NCBI GenBank assembly: GCA_963828285.1
Contig: CAWHEB010000002.1
Span: 372,001-436,000 of the forward strand
DNA length: 64,000 bases
Source: DAIOEK01 sp963828285
GTDB lineage: Bacteria > Chloroflexota > Anaerolineae > Anaerolineales > Anaerolineaceae
Direction: 5' to 3'
Shown here in pieces: positions 46,663 through 54,454 of this stretch; the stretch's first letter is position 1, and each line of letters begins with the position of its first letter. The notes under the pieces were generated by a model, which was not told the origin of the DNA, did no database searches, and saw only the letters and a program-made list of their open reading frames with translations. Position numbers and translations under genes: made by a program.

Positions 46663-47777
46663 ATGCAGATCAAAAAAGTTGACAGCAAAGCAGACCTGAA
46701 AACATTTATAGAATTTCCCTTATCAATTCTACCGATCAGATCCGAATTGGGTACCCCCGCTGAGAGACGAGGTTACTGGACAATTTGACTCTGTCCGCAA
46801 TCCATTGCTGGATCATTGTACTTATACACTCTTTCTTCTTTACGGGGAAAACGAGGTGATTGGTCGGATTGCAGCATTTATCGACAATCTGGCCGTGGAC
46901 TATTGGAAAGAACCGATTGGGCTGTTTGGATATTATGAATGCATAGATGATTCTGAAGCATCGACACTATTACTCAATTCAGCCAGGGATTGGCTTTTGG
47001 AAAATGGGATGGAATCCATGCGTGGACCGTGGAGTTTTGTCTCGCAAGAATGGGGGTCAGTGATCGAAGGATTTACTCCTCCACCGTGCGTGATGGCTCC
47101 CTATAATCCCGAATTATTATGATGATCATTACACCAGGTTTGGCTTGAGCAAGATCAAAGATCTTCTCGTATATTCGATCAACGCCCGCGATGGTTATCA
47201 AATCCCGGAACGGATCATTCAACTGACCGATAAAGTTGCCAACAGGTATGGAATCAAGATTCGTCAGATCAAGATGAAGAATTTGGATGATGAGATTGAG
47301 ACTATCATGCAATTATCCAATGACAGTCTGGGTGATAACTGGGGATATTCACCGGTAACTGATGCAGAAGTCCGCGCTATGGCAAATGATCTCAAACCAG
47401 TCATCCAACCCAAAGGAGTTCTTTTTGCGGAGGATTCCAACGGTAAACCAATAGGGTTTGCCATCGTAATACCAGACGTGAACGTGCTTATAAAGAAAAT
47501 GAATGGAAATCTTATGCCATTTGGCTGGATTAAGTTGCTAACAGGTATACCTCGATTAAAACAATACCGTATGTTCGCGTTGGGAGTGATCCCCGAATAT
47601 CACGGTAAAGCCATTGACAGTCTGCTGTACCGGGCATTGTATGAATCTTTGTTCTCCCCTGAGTTACGGATGGAGATCAATTATGTTCTTGAAGATAACT
47701 TTCCGATGAACAATGCCATTGAAAAACTGGGTGCTAAACCATTACGCAGGTATCGGATTTATCAGCGTGAAATCTAA
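46663..47777 (+). pseudogene. GNAT-like acyltransferase, two +1 frameshifts
   Basis: About 370 residues when joined. The first frame (MQIKKVDSKADLKTFIEFPLSI) breaks at an extra base about 46729, and the next frame continues YRSDPNWVPPLRDEVTGQF, IGRIAAFIDN, GLFGYYECIDD and MRGPWSFVSQEWG. An extra T at 47114/47115 moves the sense to YYDDHYTRFGLSKIKDLLVYS, then NDSLGDNWGYSP, FALGVIPEYHGKAIDSLLYR and the end. This is the long GNAT-related family common in Chloroflexota and Bacteroidetes, of unknown substrate. The only broken gene in the right half of the window. Confidence 0.82.
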
Positions 47778-47813
47778 TCCTGGTATCACTCGTATACCTT
47801 ACAACCAGTGAGT

Positions 47814-47841
47814 TGACTTTCCTGCCAATACCGCTATAATC
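47814..47841 (+). promoter_or_regulatory. Promoter of the serS T-box transcript
   Basis: TTGACT, 16 bases, TATAAT. About 270 bases before the serS start, leaving room for the T-box leader. Confidence 0.85.
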
Positions 47842-47847
47842 AACTGC

Positions 47848-48090
47848 AACATCAGCCTGGAGTAATGGTTATTTAAGCTTTGCAGAGAGTCTGCGGCAGG
47901 TGAAAGCAGACAGGCAAAAATGACAAACTCCGCTCCAGCAGCCCTATTATAGGGACAGATTCTTCTGAATGCTTATTAGCAATAAAGAAGACGGAACGCC
48001 CGTTATCGCGGTTGAGGCCTGGAAATCTTCCCTGGCGAATGCAGGTGGCACCACGAGAATACTCTCGTCCTGCAGTCGGAGGGATTTTTT
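47848..48090 (+). promoter_or_regulatory. T-box riboswitch (serS leader)
   Basis: An uncharged-tRNA sensor. The antiterminator at 48040-48073 is clear: TGCAGG, a bulge TGGCACCA, CGAGA, a short loop, TCTCG, then CCTGCA. The bulge tetranucleotide TGGC is complementary to GCCA, the 3' end of tRNA-Ser with discriminator G73, as expected for serS. A T-run (48085-48090) follows. Upstream stems (AGTCTGC ... GCAGAC near 47888-47911) belong to Stem I. I could not assign the specifier codon. Confidence 0.9.
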
Positions 48091-48111
48091 GTTTACATTA
48101 GAGGAGAAACC

Positions 48112-49392
48112 ATGTTTGACTTGAATCTGATCCGAGAAAATCCTGATTATGTTCGTGAATCGCTTCGTAAACGCCAGATGGATCCTGCTCCAGTGGATGA
48201 GATCCTTGCACTGGATTCCAAAAGACGCTCCATCTTGATGGAAGTTGAATCCCTTAAAGCCGAGCGTAACTCTGTATCCAAAGAGATCAGCAAGATGAAA
48301 GATCCAACAGAGCGACAGGCGAAGATCGATGCATCTCGTGAGTTGGGTGATCGTATCTCCGGGTTGGATGGCGAATTATCCACTGTCGAAGAAGCTTTGA
48401 GCGGGTTGGTGGCGCTCGTACCCAATGTACCTTCCGATCGGACCCCTTATGGCAAGGATGAACATGATAATCAAGTGATTCATACCTATAAAGAGCCCTC
48501 AGAGCTGCCTTTCCCGGCTAAGCCCCATTGGGACCTTGGACCGGAATTGGGGATTATTAATTTTGATCAGGGTATTAAGTTAACAGGGTCGAGATTTTAC
48601 GTCCTCAGTGGCGCCGGCGCCAGATTGCAGCGTGCTTTGATCGCATGGATGTTGGACCTGCATATTCGTCAGGGATATACCGAGAAATATACCCCATTCA
48701 TGGTCAAGAGTGACGTTCTATTCGCCTCAGGGCAGCTTCCAAAGTTTCGGGACAATCTGTACCATGATGCAGAAGAAGACTTCTGGATGGTGCCTACCGC
48801 TGAGGTGCCATTAACCGGTTTGCATGTAGGCGATTTCATCGAAGAAGACCAACTACCGCTCCACTATACTGCTTACACTCCCTGTTTTCGCAGGGAAAAA
48901 ATGTCTGCCGGCCGGGATGTCAGAGGCATAAAACGTGGCCACCAGTTTGACAAAGTGGAAATGTACAAATTCTGTAAACCGGAAGACTCCATGGATGAAC
49001 TGGATAAAATGCTTCATGATGCCACTCAAACTGCTGAACTGCTGGGACTACCTTACCGTGTCTTACAGTTATGCACCGGCGATATTGGATTCAATGCCAG
49101 CATCACTTATGATGTAGAGGTCTGGGCTCCAGGCTGTGCAGAGTGGCTGGAAGTTTCCTCTGTCTCCAATGTGGGTGACTTTCAGGCAAGAAGGGCAAAC
49201 ATCAAATATCGCCCGTCAGATGGCGGTAAACCCCGCCTGGTGCATACATTGAATGGTTCAGGTCTTGGATTACCAAGGACCTTAATCGCGGTTATGGAAA
49301 ATTATCAGCAACCAGACGGTTCAATTTTGATCCCGGAAGTGCTCAAACCGTGGATGGGTGGAATCGAGCGAATCTCATCGGAGAGTAAATGA
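48112..49392 (+). CDS. serS: Seryl-tRNA synthetase
   Basis: A 426-residue class II synthetase that charges tRNA-Ser (and tRNA-Sec) with serine. The N-terminal antiparallel coiled coil (about residues 30-105, ESLKAERNSVSKEISKM) binds the tRNA long arm. Class II motif 2 CFRREKMSAGRDVRG (about 262) and motif 3 NGSGLGLPRTLIAVMENYQ (about 383) are present. Controlled by the T-box leader just upstream. Its stop overlaps the next gene's start (ATGA). As tRNA-Sec is charged by this enzyme, it also feeds the SelA pathway seen further on. Confidence 0.97.
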   Translation: MFDLNLIRENPDYVRESLRKRQMDPAPVDEILALDSKRRSILMEVESLKAERNSVSKEISKMKDPTERQAKIDASRELGDRISGLDGELSTVEEALSGLVALVPNVPSDRTPYGKDEHDNQVIHTYKEPSELPFPAKPHWDLGPELGIINFDQGIKLTGSRFYVLSGAGARLQRALIAWMLDLHIRQGYTEKYTPFMVKSDVLFASGQLPKFRDNLYHDAEEDFWMVPTAEVPLTGLHVGDFIEEDQLPLHYTAYTPCFRREKMSAGRDVRGIKRGHQFDKVEMYKFCKPEDSMDELDKMLHDATQTAELLGLPYRVLQLCTGDIGFNASITYDVEVWAPGCAEWLEVSSVSNVGDFQARRANIKYRPSDGGKPRLVHTLNGSGLGLPRTLIAVMENYQQPDGSILIPEVLKPWMGGIERISSESK

Positions 49393-49901
49393 CCCCCTGG
49401 TTGGAGGCACTTCTATTTGGATTGATCACAGCCACCATTATTGTGGGTTGGGTTGGTCTGATCATACCAATTTTTCCAGGGTTGAACATTATATGGCTGG
49501 CAACACTGGTATGGGGTCTTGTTAATAGCTTCGCATTCCCGGGATGGCTGATTTTCGCACTAATTTCCATTTTGATGGTTATTGGCAACTGGGCTGATAA
49601 CATTTTTATCAGCGGAAAAGCCAGATTAAGTGGAGCCAGTTGGTGGTCGATACTGGCTGGAAATATTGCCGCCATTATTGGAGCCATCGTTTTGCCACCT
49701 CTGGGTGGAATCTTATTCGCTGTGTTGGGTGTATTCATTGTTGAGTTTATCCGTGACAAGGATTGGCGCAAAGCTCTAATCACTTCCAAAGAGATGATGT
49801 GGGGATTTGGATGGGCAATCGGTGCCAGGTTAGCCATCGGGGGGTTGATGGCGTTATTGTGGATCATCTGGGCGTTTATCATCCCGATCCTCTTTAAGTA
49901 G
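49389..49901 (+). CDS. DUF456 family membrane protein
   Basis: A 170-residue integral membrane protein of about five helices. VGLIIPIFPGLNIIWLATLVWGL near the N-terminus, NWADNIFISGKARLSGASWW in the middle, and the glycine-rich LPPLGGILFAVLGVFIVEFIRD match DUF456, which has no known function (quoted loosely). The ATGA overlap with serS implies translational coupling, so it is also under T-box control. Confidence 0.85.
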   Translation: MTPWLEALLFGLITATIIVGWVGLIIPIFPGLNIIWLATLVWGLVNSFAFPGWLIFALISILMVIGNWADNIFISGKARLSGASWWSILAGNIAAIIGAIVLPPLGGILFAVLGVFIVEFIRDKDWRKALITSKEMMWGFGWAIGARLAIGGLMALLWIIWAFIIPILFK

Positions 49902-49917
49902 TAGAAGGATCATATAA

Positions 49918-49943
49918 AAAAGACCGGTTTTCACCGGTCTTTT
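49918..49943. terminator. Bidirectional terminator
   Basis: AAAAGACCGG, 6-base loop TTTTCA, CCGGTCTTTT. It ends both the serS transcript and the convergent minus-strand operon. Confidence 0.9.
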
Positions 49944-49962
49944 GATTTATTCTCGTCCTACT

Positions 49963-50382
49963 TCATCCTTCTTCAGTTATCTCGTATTTGGTTTTGATTT
50001 CTACGACTTTTGAAAGCATCGCTTGCGCTGGGCAGTATTTGGTGGATGAGAGATCAATCGCTCGTTCCACTGCCATGGGGTCTATATTTTTCCCGGACAG
50101 CTTGTAGGTGATCATCGCTGAAGTAAATACTCTTGGATGTTCACTTGCACGCTCCGTGTGGACATCCACTTCAAACTTGGTAATTTCCTGTCGCTTCTTT
50201 TCCAGAATCGAGATCACATCCATCGCTGTACAACCAGCAAGCCCAATGGCAAACAGTTCCATCGGTTTGAAACCTTCACTAGATCCTCGATCAGGAGATC
50301 TTGATGAGAGAGGAACTGTCATCAAGCTTCCAGCAAGACCGTCGAACTCCATTCCGCCCTTCCAGTTCACTTTCGCATCCAT
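49963..50382 (-). CDS. OsmC-family thiol peroxidase
   Basis: A 139-residue OsmC/Ohr-like protein reducing organic hydroperoxides with a cysteine pair. The peroxidatic Cys lies in FAIGLAGCTAMDVISIL (about residue 57) and the resolving Cys in STKYCPAQAMLSKV (about 118). It is the last gene of the sigma/selenoprotein operon, 12 bases after the selenoprotein stop. Its likely electron donor is a dithiol protein, which makes the preceding two-domain thioredoxin-fold selenoprotein an attractive partner (inferred). Ribosome binding site GGAGGG. Confidence 0.92.
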   Translation of the reverse strand: MDAKVNWKGGMEFDGLAGSLMTVPLSSRSPDRGSSEGFKPMELFAIGLAGCTAMDVISILEKKRQEITKFEVDVHTERASEHPRVFTSAMITYKLSGKNIDPMAVERAIDLSSTKYCPAQAMLSKVVEIKTKYEITEEG

Positions 50383-50394
50383 GTTTTTCCCTCC

Positions 50395-51063
50395 TTATTC
50401 CTTCAATACTTTGACGATCTCATCCAACAACATTACCTCTGGTCCAGAGCCGATCATCTGACCTGCATTGTGATTAATTGCAGTATGAGGTACGCCAGAT
50501 ACCTGATAGTCTCCGGCAAGCTTCTGGAATTCTGTAGCTTCGATCATTTCCGCTTGGACATATTGGCTTTCGAGAGCCATCGCATGAGCGAGCGTCACGG
50601 CTCGCGGACAGTATGGTCAGGTTGGGGTGGTAAACACCTGTAACAGAATATCTTCTTTATTCTTTTTAAGGAAAGCTTTTGTTGCAGGCGAAAGCCCTGA
50701 TTCTCGTGACGAAACCAATATGACGTCATTGATCAAAGATGTAAACTCATGACCGGCTGGAATACCGTAGAATCGGATTCCATAATCCACGATCTCTTCC
50801 GCATTTTTCGCAGCCAAAACTATACCCGGAGCCTTATCAACATGATATTGTTTTGCTATTTTTGCATCACCATGAAGATGTTTTACTTCCAAGCTTAGCC
50901 TTGAATCCAAAGGGACGATCTCTTCAAGGATTTGTCTCGTCTGGGCACAAAAATCACAATGTTCATCATCTTCGAAAAATAATATTTTTACAGGTTCTAA
51001 TAAATTCTCAGCAAGGACATCTTTTACCTGTGTGGTAATATCTTCATTCAACATTCTTTCCAT
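50395..51063 (-). CDS. Selenoprotein: two-domain thioredoxin-fold disulfide oxidoreductase
   Basis: Reading through an in-frame TGA (50619-50617) gives a 222-residue protein of the PDO/glutaredoxin-like type with two thioredoxin folds. Domain 1 has CDFC (residues 36-39) after VKILFFEDDEH; domain 2 has TPT-U-PYC, selenocysteine at 149, in the place where relatives have CPYC. Both halves are conserved up to the codon: LLQVFTTPT before, and PRAVTLAHAMAL with the cis-Pro loop VSGVPHTAINH after. A SECIS-like hairpin follows the codon and selA lies 3.3 kb upstream on the same strand. It probably reduces disulfides or peroxidised partners. Standard callers split it at 50617. ATG start chosen after GGGAAACAT. 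Confidence 0.9.
50588..50605 (-). promoter_or_regulatory. Bacterial SECIS-like hairpin
   Basis: Read on the minus strand, GCGAGC, loop CGTGAC, GCTCGC: a perfect 6-bp stem starting 11 bases after the UGA. The loop begins 17 bases after the UGA and has G as its second base, within the known bacterial SECIS limits (16-37 bases; a G in the first two loop positions). Weak pairs (U-A, G-U, U-G) can extend the base of the stem. Confidence 0.75.
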
Positions 51064-51102
51064 ATGTTTCCCATTCTCCGCGACGCGGGGAGGCAAAATT
51101 TA

Positions 51103-51309
51103 TCAGGTAAAACAGCTAGCTTCAACATACCCACAGTTATCGCAGCATAAATTTAGAAAATAATCATACTTGAGATTCCCATGGTCACAAACAGGACATG
51201 GACGTTCACCGCCATCATTCCCAAGGTCAATATCAGGGAGATTGGTAAATTCTCCTTCGCTTGTATTATCTTCATGGTTTATCTTTTTTTGAATTTCAGC
51301 CATGATCAT
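51103..51309 (-). CDS. Small zinc-ribbon protein
   Basis: A 68-residue protein with a C-terminal zinc ribbon, CPVC (about residues 38-41) and CDNC (about 56-59), and an extra CC/ASC. The N-terminal half is acidic and likely disordered. It starts at a codon overlapping the anti-sigma stop (ATGA), or at the next ATG six bases on. Function unknown; in this operon it could be a redox or metal-sensing accessory. Not in any family I recognise. Confidence 0.7.
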   Translation of the reverse strand: MIMAEIQKKINHEDNTSEGEFTNLPDIDLGNDGGERPCPVCDHGNLKYDYFLNLCCDNCGYVEASCFT

Positions 51310-51554
51310 TCTTTCATAAAATTAGATATATCCAACGTCTTATGCAATCTTTCAACTACTGAGTTTGGTACATGCTGGTCTTCAGCAAGTTGATGATAAA
51401 GGGAAATGGTCTTTTTGGTCGTATCCACAACAATACGACAGTTTGTACAAGTTAATATATGTTCATCCAATTGAGCTACCAATTCAGGAGGCAGCTCACC
51501 ATCAATGTAATCGGATAAACAATCGACTAATTGTTCACAACAGGGTTTATTCAT
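51306..51554 (-). CDS. Zinc anti-sigma factor (zf-HC2)
   Basis: An 82-residue cytosolic protein with the ZAS motif of redox-responsive anti-sigma factors: CLSDYIDGELPPEL, then H-I-L-T-C-T-N-C (His-x3-Cys-x2-Cys, about residues 32-39). The N-terminal CCEQLVDC gives further cysteines that may bind zinc. It has no transmembrane helix, unlike many anti-sigmas. It is 11 bases after its sigma factor and probably releases it when its cysteines are oxidised. Confidence 0.92.
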   Translation of the reverse strand: MNKPCCEQLVDCLSDYIDGELPPELVAQLDEHILTCTNCRIVVDTTKKTISLYHQLAEDQHVPNSVVERLHKTLDISNFMKE

Positions 51555-51565
51555 TTCGTACCTTC

Positions 51566-52147
51566 CTATTGGGAATCTCCAAAGTATTGCGTCAAGGATT
51601 CCCGCAATGACAACCTCGCTCTGAGTAAACGGGTTTTAACTACTTCCTCTGAGACACCCAATAATTCTGCTGTTTCCAGGATGCTCAAACCTTGAATATC
51701 GCGCAATATGAAAACCACCTTTAATTTTTCCGATAATATTTGAATTGCTTTATCAAGTTTTACCTTTATTTCTGCACCAATAACTTTTTCCTCAGGCAGT
51801 AATTCCCACGATCTGATCTCGCGTGGTGAACTAATTTCTTCATTTTCATCCTCATCAAGCGAAGCTATGATCTGCTTCCCTTTTCGCAAAACCTGTATGG
51901 ATTCATTCACTGCGATCCGGTATATCCAGGTATAGAGAGAGGACTTTCCTTGAAAACTGCTAATACTTCGAATTACTTTGATGAATGTTTCCTGGAGGAC
52001 ATCTTCGGCATCGAGAGTATTTCCAGTGATATTCAACGCCAATCGATAAATCGGATCAGAGTAAACTTCGATCAGCCTATTAAATTCATCCTTATCACCT
52101 TTAACTAACAATTCAGCCGAAATGGTTGCATCCATGATTGTATTCAT
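51566..52147 (-). CDS. ECF-type RNA polymerase sigma factor
   Basis: A 193-residue extracytoplasmic-function sigma factor. Region 2 contains DEFNRLIEVYSDPIYRLALNITGN, AEDVLQETFIKVIRSI and YTWIYRIAVN (about residues 18-90; quoted loosely). Region 4 has LSEKLKVVFILRDIQGLSILETAELLGVSEEVVKTRLLRARLSL (quoted loosely) as the -35-binding helix-turn-helix. It is followed by its zinc anti-sigma factor, zinc ribbon, selenoprotein and OsmC genes, so it likely drives a thiol or peroxide stress regulon. It begins 23 bases after tsaD. Confidence 0.93.
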   Translation of the reverse strand: MNTIMDATISAELLVKGDKDEFNRLIEVYSDPIYRLALNITGNTLDAEDVLQETFIKVIRSISSFQGKSSLYTWIYRIAVNESIQVLRKGKQIIASLDEDENEEISSPREIRSWELLPEEKVIGAEIKVKLDKAIQILSEKLKVVFILRDIQGLSILETAELLGVSEEVVKTRLLRARLSLRESLTQYFGDSQ

Positions 52148-52170
52148 TAGATACCTATTGCTTAGAAAAG

Positions 52171-53214
52171 TTACACGGACAACAATGGCCAGGTTGGAAT
52201 AGCATCCAGATCCAATGATGAAGTATGTCCATTACTGAGTCGATAAAATCCAGCGCACGCAATCATCGCGGCGTTATCTGTGCATAAAGTAATATGCGGG
52301 ATGTGAACAGGGATTTGTGATTGCAATGTCATTGAATCACGCAATGCCTTATTTGCAGAAACGCCGCCTGCCAAAATAATCTCGTTTGCCTTGAATTCTT
52401 GAGCTGCTTTCAGGGTTTTTGCAACTAGCGTATCGACAACGGCAGCTTGAAAACTCGCTGCCAGATCATTCACAGGAATGGATTCTTTGTTTTCTTGAAG
52501 ATGATGGACTGTTCTCAAAACTGACGTTTTGAGTCCGCTGAAAGAAAAGTCCCATGGATTATCAAGTCTCGCTCGTGGAAAATTGAAAGCGGTCGGACTA
52601 CCATTCTCAGAAGCCTTTTGGATGGAGGGTCCACCCGGATATGATAAACCTAACAATCTAGCCACTTTATCGAATGCTTCGCCGGCTGCGTCATCCATGG
52701 TCTTTCCGAGTTGCTTATATTGTAAATGACCAGAAATTAATATCAACTCGGAATGTCCACCTGAAACCAGGAGAGCAAGCAAAGGGAAATTGGGCTCTGT
52801 AGGAATTGGTTTACCTTCCAAAACACTTTTCTGAGTGTAAACCCATGCGGAATAAATGTGCCCTTCAAGATGATTTACACCAATAAGAGGGATATTTCTT
52901 CCAAGAGCTAAACCCTTGGCCATGTTCAAGCCGACCACAAGCGACCCAGCCAGACCTGGACCTTGCGTCACTGCGATGGCATCAATATCGTGTAATGTCA
53001 TGTGGGCTTGTTGCAATGCCTGATCCACAACACCATACACGGTTTTAATATGTTGCCGGGATGCTACCTCAGGGAACACACCTCCATATTGAACGTGAAG
53101 ATCGATCTGGGATGCAACCACATTGGATAGCAACATCCGGCCATTTTCAAGAACTGCCGCAGCCGTCTCATCGCATGAGGATTCAATTCCCAAGATTCTC
53201 ATCGGGGTGTCCAT
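52171..53214 (-). CDS. tsaD: tRNA N6-adenosine threonylcarbamoyltransferase TsaD
   Basis: A 347-residue essential enzyme of t6A37 synthesis in tRNAs reading ANN codons; it transfers the threonylcarbamoyl group in the TsaD-TsaB-TsaE complex. Seen: ILGIESSCDETAAAVLENG at the N-terminus, the metal motif NHLEGH (about residue 115), the ATP-site LALLVSGGHSELIL, and LAGGVSANKALRD with CTDNAAMIACAG. Start at the ATG after AAGGAAAATGAT, just after the M24 stop. Confidence 0.96.
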   Translation of the reverse strand: MDTPMRILGIESSCDETAAAVLENGRMLLSNVVASQIDLHVQYGGVFPEVASRQHIKTVYGVVDQALQQAHMTLHDIDAIAVTQGPGLAGSLVVGLNMAKGLALGRNIPLIGVNHLEGHIYSAWVYTQKSVLEGKPIPTEPNFPLLALLVSGGHSELILISGHLQYKQLGKTMDDAAGEAFDKVARLLGLSYPGGPSIQKASENGSPTAFNFPRARLDNPWDFSFSGLKTSVLRTVHHLQENKESIPVNDLAASFQAAVVDTLVAKTLKAAQEFKANEIILAGGVSANKALRDSMTLQSQIPVHIPHITLCTDNAAMIACAGFYRLSNGHTSSLDLDAIPTWPLLSV

Positions 53215-53215
53215 A

Positions 53216-54454
53216 TCATTTTCCTTTTACTGGAATGACTAGATCCATCGGATACTCAACAAACCGTTGGATTGCGCCATCAGCTGTTACATAGAAGGTA
53301 TCCTCAAGTCTGACACCAAATCCATTTTCTGGATAATACAAACCGGGTTCAATAGTAAACACCATACCTGGAGTTAGATTATCTTCTGCAGGCATGAATT
53401 GACTGAACCACGGTCCTTCGTGGACGCGTAATCCAAGCCCATGACCAAGACTGTGGTTATATCCATTGGTTGTATTGGGATCTTTTGCTATCGTTACATG
53501 TCCCATGGATTCAAATAGTTCGCAGGTTCGCTGCTGGTATACCTGGCAAAGTACACCTGTCTTCAGTTCTCCGAGGATGGTGTCGTACACAGATTTCACT
53601 TGGTCGTAATGCTTTTGAATTTCAGGGGTGGCATACCCCAGGCACCAGGTTCTGGTGAAATCGTAAAAATAACCCCCACCTTTTTCACAGGGAAAGATGT
53701 CGAAAACGATTGTTTGTCCAGCTCGCAGTTGATCTGATGTTGTACCGGAAGAATGACCGATCCCGGCATCACGGCCGATTGAAAAGATTGTCCCTTCCGG
53801 GTTTTCCGCGCCTGCTTCAGCAAGCCATAGATCGATCCGTGATTTCACGTCACCTACTGTAATTGCATTACCTTTCTCATTGACTAATACTCCATCTCTC
53901 AAACAATTAGAGGACAAGTATTGTTGGACTTTTCCAACCACATTTACGGTAACCTCACCCATTCTTCTAATACGGTCTATTTCATCTGGTCTTTTAAGAA
54001 TCGCTGAAGCATCCAATACAGATTTATCCATTTCACCAGTTAATATCAAGCCTGGCATTATTGCCTTCAATTCATTTAATACCGCCCAATCGTGAGTCAG
54101 ATCCACTTGACCATACAATCCAACTTTCCCAGTGGTAAGTTGATACTTTTCCAGATAGTGTTTAAGCAAGAGAGCACTCCCCTTTGCTTTATTATCCGGG
54201 TGTTCTTTCATAAACTTGATCAATATCTCAAAATCGAAAGTATCCACTAACAGACCCGACCTGGCGGCTTCTTCACGTTCCATACTGTTTGCCACCAATA
54301 CAGGGGCAGATCCATATTTCTTAATCAGCATTGCATTGGTAAAATGGCCCCCGCCGGTAAGATAAACCATGGATGGATTATGATCGCCATTTCCAAAAAC
54401 GATGATTCCTTCCATATCCTTTAATTTAAGTAATTGATCAAGATCAGTATTCAA
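53216..54454 (-). CDS. M24-family aminopeptidase / Xaa-Pro dipeptidase-like
   Basis: A 412-residue pita-bread metallopeptidase. All five metal ligands are visible in the C-terminal domain: VFDIFPCE and YDFTRTW (two Asp), SLGHGLGLRVHEGPW (His), FTIEPGLYY (Glu) and VRLEDTF (Glu). The N-terminal ~160 residues are a creatinase-type domain. The start codon is TTG with GGAGG upstream; it overlaps the end of selA by 11 bases. It may process proline peptides. Placed between selA and tsaD without evident link to either. Confidence 0.9.
   Translation of the reverse strand: MNTDLDQLLKLKDMEGIIVFGNGDHNPSMVYLTGGGHFTNAMLIKKYGSAPVLVANSMEREEAARSGLLVDTFDFEILIKFMKEHPDNKAKGSALLLKHYLEKYQLTTGKVGLYGQVDLTHDWAVLNELKAIMPGLILTGEMDKSVLDASAILKRPDEIDRIRRMGEVTVNVVGKVQQYLSSNCLRDGVLVNEKGNAITVGDVKSRIDLWLAEAGAENPEGTIFSIGRDAGIGHSSGTTSDQLRAGQTIVFDIFPCEKGGGYFYDFTRTWCLGYATPEIQKHYDQVKSVYDTILGELKTGVLCQVYQQRTCELFESMGHVTIAKDPNTTNGYNHSLGHGLGLRVHEGPWFSQFMPAEDNLTPGMVFTIEPGLYYPENGFGVRLEDTFYVTADGAIQRFVEYPMDLVIPVKGK

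Noticed and set aside
46728..46800. TGA after GYWTI as a second selenocysteine codon
   Set aside because: The protein sense continues in another frame (YRSDPNWVPPLRDE), so a +1 shift explains it and no UxxC or SECIS-like stem is seen.
49963..50382. OsmC as a selenoprotein
   Set aside because: Both catalytic positions are Cys codons and the frame has no internal TGA.
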